Shown here piece after piece: positions 43,118 to 50,682 of a stretch of DNA of 64,000 nucleotides (positions are counted from its first letter, which is position 1; the number at the start of each line of letters is the position of its first letter). The notes under the pieces are model-generated. The model had not been told where the DNA came from, searched no databases, and worked only from the letters and a program-made list of their open reading frames with translations. The DNA is from an uncultured Prevotella sp. (GTDB lineage: Bacteria > Bacteroidota > Bacteroidia > Bacteroidales > Bacteroidaceae): NCBI GenBank assembly GCA_902798285.1, contig CADBVZ010000011.1, positions 1 to 64,000 of the forward strand, in the 5' to 3' direction. A program made the position numbers and the translations under genes.

Positions 43118-44572
43118 ATGGCTCCTGTACAAACTACTAAGATGTCCAACTTCCGCTGGGTCATCTGTGCGTTGCTCTTCCTGGCAACCACCGTTAACTA
43201 TATGGACCGTCAGGTCTTGTCGCTCACATGGAAAGACTTTATCGCCGTAGACTTCCACTGGACGGATGCCGACTATGGTACGATTACGGGTCTCTTCTCC
43301 CTGTTCTATGCTATCGCTAACCTGTTCTCGGGTAAGTTCATCGACTGGATGGGCACCAAGAAGGGTTACCTCATTGCCATCTTCGTATGGAGCACTGGTG
43401 CTGTGATGCATGCTGGTTGCGGATGGGTGGCCATGAATATCGAGGGTTATGATTCTATCGAGGCCCTGCGCATGGTTCAGGCTGGTAGCGATGCAGCTGT
43501 GGCTATCGCCACCATCTCTGTATGGCTGTTCCTGAGCTGTCGTCTGATTCTGGCTGTTGGTGAGGCTGGTAACTTCCCTGCTGCTATCAAGGCTACAGCC
43601 GAATACTTCCCCAAGAAGGATCGCGCTTTCTCTACCTCTATCTTCAATAGTGGTGCCTCTGTAGGTGCGCTCGCTGCTCCTGCCACGATTCCTTTGCTAG
43701 CTCGTGCATGGGGTTGGGAGATGGCCTTCATCATCATTGGTGTGCTGGGTTATGTGTGGATGGGCCTCTGGATGTGGCTCTACGAGAAACCCCGCAAGAA
43801 TAAGTTCGTGAATCAGGCTGAGCTCAACTATATCGAGCAGGATAGCGATCTGGCTGAGGTACAGGATCGTACTAAGGTGAAGGAGGAGAAGGCTATCCCG
43901 TTTATGAAGTGCTTTACCTTCCGTCAGACCTGGGCTTTCCTCGTAGGAAAGTTCATGACCGATGGTGTGTGGTGGTTCTTCCTGTTCTGGGCTCCTGCCT
44001 ACTTCTCAGACCAGTATGGCTACACCTCTGATTCTCCCATGGGTATCGCCCTCATCTTCACCCTCTATCTTATCGTAACTGTTCTGAGTATCGGTGGTGG
44101 TTATCTGCCTACCTATTTCGTAGATAAGAAGGGCATGAACCCCTATCTGGGTCGTATGCGCGCGATGCTGATCTTCGCTTGCTTCCCCGTATTAGGATTG
44201 CTGGCCCAGCCTCTGGGTGCCTACAGCGCTTGGTGGCCTGCTATTCTGATTGGTCTGCTGGGCGCAGGACATCAGGCTTGGAGTGCCAACCTCTTCTCTA
44301 CTATTGGTGATATGTTCCCCAAGAGCACCATTGGTACGATTGTAGGTCTGGGCACCATGACGGGTGGTTTTGGCTCGATGGCTATCAACATGGGTTCGGG
44401 TGAGTTCTTCACCTGGGCAGCTGCTCAGGGTGCCAACTTCCAGTTCTTTGGCTTCGTAGGCAAACCTGCTGCTTACATGGTAGTGTTCTGCATCTGTGCT
44501 GTGGCATATCTCATAGGCTGGTGCATCATGAAGACGCTCGTACCGAAGTACAAGCCCATCGTAATAGAATAA
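43118..44572 (+). CDS. MFS transporter, hexuronate (ExuT/ACS) type
   Basis: A 484-residue inner-membrane carrier with twelve predicted helices. The signature start FRWVICALLFLATTVNYMDRQVLSL is that of the anion:cation symporter family, together with RLILAVGEAGNFPAAIKATAEYFP and GLGTMTGGFGSMAINMGSGEFF. It is tightly coupled to the exported KduI, so the substrate is probably DKII or a hexuronate formed in the periplasm. The loop near residue 100 is longer than in E. coli ExuT. A terminator-like hairpin follows. Confidence 0.92.
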   Translation: MAPVQTTKMSNFRWVICALLFLATTVNYMDRQVLSLTWKDFIAVDFHWTDADYGTITGLFSLFYAIANLFSGKFIDWMGTKKGYLIAIFVWSTGAVMHAGCGWVAMNIEGYDSIEALRMVQAGSDAAVAIATISVWLFLSCRLILAVGEAGNFPAAIKATAEYFPKKDRAFSTSIFNSGASVGALAAPATIPLLARAWGWEMAFIIIGVLGYVWMGLWMWLYEKPRKNKFVNQAELNYIEQDSDLAEVQDRTKVKEEKAIPFMKCFTFRQTWAFLVGKFMTDGVWWFFLFWAPAYFSDQYGYTSDSPMGIALIFTLYLIVTVLSIGGGYLPTYFVDKKGMNPYLGRMRAMLIFACFPVLGLLAQPLGAYSAWWPAILIGLLGAGHQAWSANLFSTIGDMFPKSTIGTIVGLGTMTGGFGSMAINMGSGEFFTWAAAQGANFQFFGFVGKPAAYMVVFCICAVAYLIGWCIMKTLVPKYKPIVIE

Positions 44573-44575
44573 TTT

Positions 44576-44712
44576 TTAGGCACGGATTACACGGCTTAAA
44601 TAAATTTAAGACACGACCTTAGTTGCAATGCTAAAGCCGTGTCTTTTTTATAAAAAAGCAGCGTTAATCCGTGCCTTAAAAAACCGTGTAATCCGCGTAA
44701 TCCGTGCCTAAA
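44576..44712. repeat. inverted CGGATTACA-type repeats between convergent genes
   Basis: TTAGGCACGGATTACACGG (44577-44595) faces CCGTGTAATCCGCGTAATCC plus GTGCCTAA (44684-44711). Another copy of TTAATCCGTGCC is at 44664-44675. The terminator lies between the arms. Confidence 0.85.
44608..44648 (+). terminator. terminator of the kduI-MFS genes
   Basis: AAGACACG (44608-44615) pairs with CGTGTCTT (44638-44645), with an inner CTTAG/CTAAAG pairing; TTTTT follows. Confidence 0.8.
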
Positions 44713-45472
44713 TATGTCCTCGCAGAATAGTATGGGGGAGGAAACCTTGACGGACTAAGGTTTCGAAGAGTGTTCGCGACATCGCCTCGTTATCCTTACG
44801 GGTGTAGCGGATATCGGTAAACACCTGGGCGAGGGTTTCCTTGTGGTTGATGTTCACAAAGTTGCGATTCTCCTCCAGGTTCTCCTTGTAGTTGTAGTAG
44901 GTATCGATATCCTGAGCCAGATAATCGTGGTAAGTCTCCTGATGGATGAAACTCTCTAGAGGCAGACGATCGGAGAGTGGGGGCTCTTCTGCTGGCCAGC
45001 CTACGGTCAGTGTGGCTACAGGCATCACGAGCTTGGGCAACTGCAGGATGTCAATAATCTGCTGGGGCTGATAAACGGTAGTGCCTAAGTAGCAATAACC
45101 CAGTCCTTCCTCGTCCATCAGATTGCAAAGTGTCTGCGTATAGAGCAGGGCATCGGTAGCAGCATTGATAAACGAAAGGAAATTGTCGTATCCAGGTTCG
45201 GCCTTCCTGCATTTAGCCCAGAAACTAGTGCGATTGAAATCGGCACAGATGGTAAGTACCACAGGTGCTTCTTTCACCATGGGCTGATTAAAATGAACGG
45301 GTGAGAGCTTGGCTTTCATCTCGTCACTACGGGTTACTATGACGCTGTAAAGCTGTAAGTTACCCATGGTCTGGGTGCGAGCAGCCTCCGTCATCAAACG
45401 GTTCAGTAATGTCTCTGAAACATCGCGATCAGCATACTTACGGATCGTTCTACGTGTCAATATTGCTTTCAT
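44708..45472 (-). CDS. nitroreductase family protein
   Basis: A 254-residue FMN-dependent reductase. RRTIRKYADRDVSETLLNRLMTEAARTQT at the N-terminus is the phosphate/FMN-binding block, NAATDALLYTQTLCNLMDEEGLGYCYLGT is the dimer helix block, and PVATLTVGWPAEEPPLSDRLPLESF closes the fold. A helical tail of about 70 residues (DYLAQDIDTYYNYKENLEENR) is longer than in NfsB types. The substrate is unknown. The ATG at 45472 is 17 bases from a -7 box. Confidence 0.92.
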   Translation of the reverse strand: MKAILTRRTIRKYADRDVSETLLNRLMTEAARTQTMGNLQLYSVIVTRSDEMKAKLSPVHFNQPMVKEAPVVLTICADFNRTSFWAKCRKAEPGYDNFLSFINAATDALLYTQTLCNLMDEEGLGYCYLGTTVYQPQQIIDILQLPKLVMPVATLTVGWPAEEPPLSDRLPLESFIHQETYHDYLAQDIDTYYNYKENLEENRNFVNINHKETLAQVFTDIRYTRKDNEAMSRTLFETLVRQGFLPHTILRGHI

Positions 45473-45489
45473 TATGTCAAATTTTGCTG

Positions 45490-45497
45490 CAAAGATA
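45490..45497 (-). promoter_or_regulatory. -7 box of the nitroreductase gene
   Basis: TATCTTTG on the minus strand. Confidence 0.75.
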
Positions 45498-45511
45498 CGG
45501 ATTTTTCTCAA

Positions 45512-45537
45512 TTCTTAATTCTTAATTCTTAATTAAT
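45512..45537. repeat. heptanucleotide array (TTAATTC)
   Basis: Three exact ATTCTTA units between two divergent promoters. Confidence 0.85.
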
Positions 45538-45540
45538 TTG

Positions 45541-45548
45541 TATCTTTG
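45541..45548 (+). promoter_or_regulatory. -7 box of the NrdJ-like gene
   Basis: TATCTTTG, 20 bases before the ATG; the repeat array occupies the -33 position, where no TTG is seen. Confidence 0.65.
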
Positions 45549-45568
45549 CACCCAAAATATATCAGATT

Positions 45569-46180
45569 ATGGAAGAGGATATTCGTAAAGAGACATTGAA
45601 ACGCGTTGCTCACGAGTTGGCAGTGGCAGGTCAGAAGCAGAACGCCCCCCTGACGGAGGAGCAGATTTCTGCCCTGTTGGAAGAGAAACTGATGACTGTG
45701 ATTCCTGAGGTGACTGAGGTAAGACCCCAGACGCTGGAGTGCGACGTGGTTCGTTTCCAGAATAACAAAGAGAAGTGGGTGGCTCTCGTAGGTCTGCTCG
45801 ATGGCTATCCTTATGAGATATTTACGGGTCTTCAGGACGACGAGGAGGGCATTATCCTGCCTAAGACTGTGACGCATGGTAAGATCATCAAGCAGGTGAA
45901 CGCTGATGGCACCAAGCGTTACGACTTCCAGTTCGAGAACAAGCGCGGCTACAAGACCACGGTTGAGGGTCTCTCGGAGAAGTTCAACCCTGAGTACTGG
46001 AACTATGCCAAGCTCATCTCTGGCGTACTTCGCTATCGCATGCCGTTGGAGCATGTCATCAAGCTCGTGGCCTCGCTCTCGTTGAAGGATGAGAGTATCA
46101 ACACTTGGAAGACGGGTGTGGAGCGTGCTTTGAAGAAGTACATTCCTGGTGCTGATGAAGAATTGAAAATTGAAGATTGA
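45569..46180 (+). CDS. protein resembling the C-terminal part of B12-dependent ribonucleotide reductase
   Basis: A 203-residue protein. The segment from residue 52 (RPQTLECDVVRFQ, GLLDGYPYEIFTGLQ, RYDFQFENKRGYKTTVEGL, YWNYAKLISGVLRY) looks like the region after the catalytic barrel of class II reductase NrdJ, but the barrel with its cysteines and the final zinc ribbon are absent. It has its own promoter and start, so it may be a free-standing relative or regulator rather than a decaying gene. I make this link from memory of the family. Its last residues (ELKIED and stop) come from a heptamer array. folB begins 3 bases later. Confidence 0.6.
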   Translation: MEEDIRKETLKRVAHELAVAGQKQNAPLTEEQISALLEEKLMTVIPEVTEVRPQTLECDVVRFQNNKEKWVALVGLLDGYPYEIFTGLQDDEEGIILPKTVTHGKIIKQVNADGTKRYDFQFENKRGYKTTVEGLSEKFNPEYWNYAKLISGVLRYRMPLEHVIKLVASLSLKDESINTWKTGVERALKKYIPGADEELKIED

Positions 46181-46189
46181 AAATTGAAA
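46158..46189 (+). repeat. heptanucleotide array joining the NrdJ-like gene and folB
   Basis: Four ATTGAAA/ATTGAAG units; they supply the stop codon of the first gene and the TTG start of folB. Confidence 0.85.
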
Positions 46190-46552
46190 CAGATAGAAGG
46201 ATATGTTTTTCTGCGGAATGTCCGTTTCCATGCGTTCCATGGGGTGATGCCTCAGGAGGGCAGGGTAGGAGGCGACTTTGTGATTGATCTCCGCGTGGGC
46301 TATCCTCTGGAAAAGGCTTTGGAGAGCGATGAGGTGGATGATACGCTGAACTATGCCTCACTCTATGCACTGGTGGAGCATGAGATGCATCAGCCCTCGA
46401 AGCTTCTGGAGCATGTGGCAGGTCGTATCGCCAAAGCCATTGAGAAAGACTTTCCCAAGGTGTCGTCCATCGATCTGACGCTGACGAAAAAGAATCCTCC
46501 CATGGGTGCTGATTGTGATGGCGCTGGGGTGGAGGTTCACTTCAAAAAATAA
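46184..46552 (+). CDS. folB: dihydroneopterin aldolase
   Basis: A 122-residue enzyme giving 6-hydroxymethyldihydropterin, the substrate of FolK. Family blocks are LRNVRFHAFHGVMPQEG, the catalytic glutamate region RVGGDFVIDL, TLNYASLYALVE, LLEHVAGRIAKAI and TLTKKNPPM with the active-site lysine. The only in-frame start upstream of these blocks is TTG at 46184, inside a heptamer array. Confidence 0.93.
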   Translation: MKQIEGYVFLRNVRFHAFHGVMPQEGRVGGDFVIDLRVGYPLEKALESDEVDDTLNYASLYALVEHEMHQPSKLLEHVAGRIAKAIEKDFPKVSSIDLTLTKKNPPMGADCDGAGVEVHFKK

Positions 46553-46573
46553 CAAATATAAGTAATAAACGAA

Positions 46574-48007
46574 GTGCAGAATAAAAGATATACATATAAG
46601 TTAACGGGTTGGGTGAAAGTTCTTCTGTTCTTTTGCCTTTTCAGTTGTTTACCTTTATTGGCTGGCGCTGCCACAAAGACTAACTTTACACTGGTCATCG
46701 ATGCTGGACATGGCGGACATGATACAGGTGCCGTAGGCGCCATCTCTAAGGAGAAGAATCTCACGCTGAAGTTCGCCTTGGCTTTTGGACGACTGGTAGA
46801 ACAGAGATGTCCCGATGTCAAGGTGGTTTATACGCGAAAGACGGATAAGTTTGTGGAGTTGTATCGTCGAGCAGAGATAGCCAATCAGGTGGATGCCGAC
46901 CTCTTTATCTCCTTCCACATCAACGCTCTCCCAAAAGGACGTGTGGCTCGTGGTTTCCAGACCTATACCTTAGGTACCAGCAAACGAACGGGTAAGAAGA
47001 CAGGTGTGCTTGAGAATCTGGAAGTGGCCAAGCGCGAGAACTCCGTGATCTTCCTTGAGAAAGATTATCAGCAGACATATCATGGCTACGATCCCAATTC
47101 GCCAGAGAGCAACATCATGTTTGAGTTCATTCAGGATAAGAACATGGAATACAGCGTGGAGTTGGCCAAGTATATGCAGAAGTACGTATGCCAGTCTACA
47201 GGTCGTCAGGATATGGGTGCCCAGCAGGATAATCTGGCAGTGCTGCGTCTCACGTCTATGCCTGGATGTCTGATTGAGTTGGGCTTCATCTCCACACGCG
47301 ATGAGGAGCAGTATATGAACTCTGCAGCTGCTGAGAGTCAGTATGCACGTGGCGTGTTTAATGCCTTCCTGAATTATCGTAAGCGTCATGGTGGCAATCT
47401 CACCATCCCCTATATGCCAGCAGAGGATCCAAAGCCTGCTCCAGCCCGCAAGTCAAAACCTGTGCCCGTAGCCGAGCCAGAAGTCGAGGCTGTGGCAGTA
47501 GAACCTTATGCTGCAGAACAGCCCGATAGTCTTTTGCAGGTTCAGCCTGTAGAGGCTAAGATGGTAGAGCGCTCGAGTACTCCTACTCCCGTTCAGGAGC
47601 AGAAATCCGTACAAGAGCAGAAACCTATCCGGGAACAGAAGCCGGTTGCCGAACAGAAGCCTGTAACGAACCAGAAACCCGTACAAGAATCAAAACCTGT
47701 GCAGGAATCAAAACCCGTTCAGAATTCAAAGTCCTCTGCCCCAGTGTTCAAGGTCCAGATTCTGACCAGCTCCACCAAGCTGAAAGCCTCTGATGCCCGT
47801 TTCAAGGGTCTCTCAGGTGTGGAGTCTTATCAGGAGGGTGGCATGTACAAGTATACCGTGGGCAACTCGGAAAACTATCAGGAGATTTATCAGCTCCGTA
47901 AGTCGGTAGCCGAAAAATTCCCTCAGGCCTTTATTATCGCCTTTAAGGATGGCGTACGTACCGATGTGAATGCAGCCATTAGAGAGTATAAAGCTAAGAA
48001 GAAATAA
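46574..48007 (+). CDS. N-acetylmuramoyl-L-alanine amidase (Amidase_3) with SPOR-like end
   Basis: A 477-residue periplasmic enzyme that frees peptide stems from glycan strands, mainly at division sites. GTG start; signal peptide residues 1-33. The Amidase_3 zinc ligands lie in DAGHGGHDTGA (H46), the glutamate in ELYRRAEIAN and the histidine of FISFHINA; LIELGFIS holds the catalytic glutamate. Residues about 335-385 form a repeat linker of 6-residue units (VQEQKP, VAEQKP, VQESKP). The last 90 residues (FKVQILTSSTKLK, YKYTVGNSENYQE) look like SPOR. Neighbours folB and mlaD-like are close; amidase plus MCE gene is a usual Bacteroidota pair. Confidence 0.93.
   Translation: MQNKRYTYKLTGWVKVLLFFCLFSCLPLLAGAATKTNFTLVIDAGHGGHDTGAVGAISKEKNLTLKFALAFGRLVEQRCPDVKVVYTRKTDKFVELYRRAEIANQVDADLFISFHINALPKGRVARGFQTYTLGTSKRTGKKTGVLENLEVAKRENSVIFLEKDYQQTYHGYDPNSPESNIMFEFIQDKNMEYSVELAKYMQKYVCQSTGRQDMGAQQDNLAVLRLTSMPGCLIELGFISTRDEEQYMNSAAAESQYARGVFNAFLNYRKRHGGNLTIPYMPAEDPKPAPARKSKPVPVAEPEVEAVAVEPYAAEQPDSLLQVQPVEAKMVERSSTPTPVQEQKSVQEQKPIREQKPVAEQKPVTNQKPVQESKPVQESKPVQNSKSSAPVFKVQILTSSTKLKASDARFKGLSGVESYQEGGMYKYTVGNSENYQEIYQLRKSVAEKFPQAFIIAFKDGVRTDVNAAIREYKAKKK
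47590..47735 (+). repeat. 18-base-period coding repeat in the amidase linker
   Basis: Eight copies of a 6-residue unit like V-Q-E-Q-K-P; a hydrophilic spacer between enzyme and SPOR-like domain. Copy number may vary among strains. Confidence 0.85.
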
Positions 48008-48018
48008 AGTTTGTAGAT

Positions 48019-48915
48019 ATGAAGAAGTTTTCAAAGGAGATTCAGATAGCCCTTGTGGCTGTAGTGGGCATCGTGGTGCTCTATTTCGGACTCCACTTTT
48101 TGAAGGGTATGACGCTCTTCTCTACCGATAACAGCTATTATGTAGAGTTCCAGGATGTCAGTGGTCTTACAGTGGCAAGTCCTATCTTTGCCAACGGCTA
48201 TCGTGTGGGTACAGTCGAGGAGATTGTGTTCAACTACGATAAGCAGGGCGAGATCATAGCCAAGATTGGTGTCGACAACAAACTCGGCGTGCCTGCAGAC
48301 AGTCGTGCTGAGATTTCTGCCGACCTGATGGGCAATGTGAAGGTGGAGTTGGTGCTGGGCTCAGGTGCTGCTATTGCTCCTGGAGATACTATTCGTGGCA
48401 ATCAGCATGTAGGTGCTCTGGGTCAGGCTGCTGGTATGGTGCCTGACATCGAGAAGATGCTGCCAAAACTTGATTCTATTCTTGCCAGCGTGAATGCCCT
48501 TCTGGCTGATCCTGCCATCGCAGGTTCTCTCCACAATATTGAGCAGATTACTTCCTCGCTCACCCAGACTTCTAACGAGCTGAGTCTGTTGGCATCGACC
48601 CTGAACAAGCAGATGCCTCAGGTGATAGAGAATGCCAATGGTACGTTGGCTAATACCAACCAGATCACGCAGAATCTGAATAACCTCGACATCGCTGCTA
48701 CCATGGCTAACGTCAATTCAACCTTGAAGAATGTAGAGCAGATGACAGCCAAACTGAATAGCAACGAGGGCACTTTAGGCCTCCTGATGAGAGACCCAAG
48801 TCTCTACTCAAACCTGAATGCTACGATGATGCATGCCGACTCACTGATGATCGATTTGAAACAGCATCCAAAACGCTATGTACATTTCTCGGTTTTCGGC
48901 AAAAAAGATAAATAA
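48019..48915 (+). CDS. MlaD/MCE-family lipid transport protein
   Basis: A 298-residue inner-membrane-anchored MCE protein: one membrane helix (IALVAVVGIVVLYFGLHFLKG), an MCE domain at residues 38-115 (YYVEFQDVSGLTVASPIFANGYRVGTVEEI), and a long helical tail with repeating N/T/L residues (residues 150-270). It would form the periplasmic ring or tunnel of an Mla-like phospholipid system. The partner permease MlaE and ATPase MlaF are not in the window. Confidence 0.92.
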   Translation: MKKFSKEIQIALVAVVGIVVLYFGLHFLKGMTLFSTDNSYYVEFQDVSGLTVASPIFANGYRVGTVEEIVFNYDKQGEIIAKIGVDNKLGVPADSRAEISADLMGNVKVELVLGSGAAIAPGDTIRGNQHVGALGQAAGMVPDIEKMLPKLDSILASVNALLADPAIAGSLHNIEQITSSLTQTSNELSLLASTLNKQMPQVIENANGTLANTNQITQNLNNLDIAATMANVNSTLKNVEQMTAKLNSNEGTLGLLMRDPSLYSNLNATMMHADSLMIDLKQHPKRYVHFSVFGKKDK

Positions 48916-48943
48916 TTTAAAAATTGTCTAAATAAGACCCCCC

Positions 48944-48952
48944 TGTGGATAA
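48944..48952 (-). promoter_or_regulatory. consensus DnaA box upstream of dnaA
   Basis: TTATCCACA on the minus strand. It is the only exact box seen in the 320-base gap 48916-49235, so it may serve dnaA autoregulation or be part of a weakly conserved origin. CACATGCTAAC and CACGCTAAC repeats are nearby; no clear AT-rich unwinding element was found. Confidence 0.55.
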
Positions 48953-49235
48953 CTCACATTTAATAGGGAAAATCTCCTGCGATTTCGTGTGTCACACATG
49001 CTAACATACTGAATATCAGGAGGTTTTATTTCTGCAAGTATGTAATAATGCATATTTATATGTGAAACACGCTAACTAGGTTGATTCCAGTAAGTTACGG
49101 ATGATTGTAAACACGACACAAGAAAATACAGATTTGCAGAATTGAAAAAAAAGTGCGAACTTTGCACTCGCAATTATAAATCACAAGCCAACGTCTTGTA
49201 TTAAATTAGAAACAAAAACAAAGTATAACGCCGAA

Positions 49236-50648
49236 ATGAAAGATAGTCATCAGGCGCTCTGGGACAACTGCCTTCAACTGATCCAGGCCAACGTAACAGA
49301 GCAGCAGTTTAAAACGTGGTTCGCACCAATTATCTTCGAGTCTTATTCCGAAGAGAAGCATGAGCTTTTGGTGCAGGTTCCGAGTCCGTACGTGTACGAG
49401 TACTTGGAGCAGTACTACGTGGGACTATTAAGTAAGGTACTCGCACGCGTATTTGGAACTAATGTGGTGCTTCGTTATCGTATTCTTACGGTAGCAGGCA
49501 ATAATAAGGGTATTACTGAGGCCGAGAGTGACCAGCCTGCACAGATTGAGGCTCCACAGGCTTCTAATCGTGGCAATAAGGCGCCTACAACGCTTGATGC
49601 TGTTGTTCCCCAGCAGCTTAATCCACAGCTCGATCCTAAGAAGACATTCCAGAACTTTATCGAGGGCGAAAGTAATAAGTTGTCACGCACCGTTGGACTC
49701 TCCATTGCTGAGCATCCGGGTAAGACCACCTTTAACCCCTTCTTCCTCTATGGTCCTTCGGGTTGTGGTAAGACTCACCTCATCAATGCCATTGGCGTAC
49801 GTTGCAAGGAGACTTATCCTCATAAGCGTGTGCTCTATGTCAGCGCCCGTCTGTTCCAGGTGCAGTTTACGGATTCTGTCCGCCAGAACACCACTAACGA
49901 CTTCATCAACTTCTATCAGTCTATCGATGTACTGATTGTCGATGATATTCAGGAGTGGATGAATTCTCCCAAGACGCTCGATACGTTCTTCCATATCTTC
50001 AACCATCTGTTCCGTAATGGTAAACAGATTATTCTGGCCAGCGATCGTCCTCCTGTGGACCTTCAGGGTATGAAGGATCGTCTGTTGACACGCTTTGCCT
50101 GTGGACTGATTGCTGAGTTGGAGAAGCCCAACGTACAATTGTGTGTCGACATTCTGAATGCCAAGTGTCGTCGTGACGGTCTCCACATTCCAGAGGAAGT
50201 GATCCGCTATATCGCAGAAACCGCCAATGGTAGTGTGCGCGATCTGGAGGGTGTGGTCAATTCACTCATGGCTTACTCTATTGTATATAACACAAATCTC
50301 GATATGCGTCTGGCTGAGCGTGTCATCAAGCGCTCTGTGAAGATCGATAATCGTCCGCTTACCATCGACGATATCCTCGAGAAGGTGTGCCATCACTTTG
50401 GTGTCACCCAGCAGAATGTGTTCAGCAAGAGTCGTAAGCAGCCTGTTGTTCAGGTCCGTCAGATCTCTATGTATCTTGCTCAGAAGCATACCAAGATGTC
50501 GGCTGCTCGTATTGGTCAGTTGATTGGTGGTCGCGACCACTCCACAGTTATTCATAGTTGTAACACTGTTGAGAAACGACTGAAGATCGACAAAGCATTC
50601 GTAGCAGAACTCAATAGCATCGAAACATCGTTTAAACTTAAGAAATAA
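49236..50648 (+). CDS. dnaA: chromosomal replication initiator DnaA
   Basis: A 470-residue initiator. Domain I (LWDNCLQLIQANVTEQQFKTWFAP) is followed by a variable linker (90-140), the AAA+ domain with Walker A GPSGCGKT (173-180) and Walker B VLIVDDIQ, and the DNA-binding domain IV with the signature GGRDHSTVIHSCNTVEK. A strong hairpin follows its stop codon. Confidence 0.98.
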   Translation: MKDSHQALWDNCLQLIQANVTEQQFKTWFAPIIFESYSEEKHELLVQVPSPYVYEYLEQYYVGLLSKVLARVFGTNVVLRYRILTVAGNNKGITEAESDQPAQIEAPQASNRGNKAPTTLDAVVPQQLNPQLDPKKTFQNFIEGESNKLSRTVGLSIAEHPGKTTFNPFFLYGPSGCGKTHLINAIGVRCKETYPHKRVLYVSARLFQVQFTDSVRQNTTNDFINFYQSIDVLIVDDIQEWMNSPKTLDTFFHIFNHLFRNGKQIILASDRPPVDLQGMKDRLLTRFACGLIAELEKPNVQLCVDILNAKCRRDGLHIPEEVIRYIAETANGSVRDLEGVVNSLMAYSIVYNTNLDMRLAERVIKRSVKIDNRPLTIDDILEKVCHHFGVTQQNVFSKSRKQPVVQVRQISMYLAQKHTKMSAARIGQLIGGRDHSTVIHSCNTVEKRLKIDKAFVAELNSIETSFKLKK

Positions 50649-50650
50649 AA

Positions 50651-50680
50651 AGAATCCCCATCCGGCTGGATGGGGATTCT
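50651..50680. terminator. bidirectional terminator between dnaA and the TonB receptor gene
   Basis: A perfect 13 bp stem (50651-50663 with 50668-50680) with a 4-base loop; A-rich before, T-containing after. Confidence 0.92.
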
Positions 50681-50682
50681 AT

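Noticed and set aside
47590..47735. Amidase linker repeat as part of the heptanucleotide family
   Set aside because: Its period is 18 bases (6 residues), and the sequence is a normal low-complexity linker.
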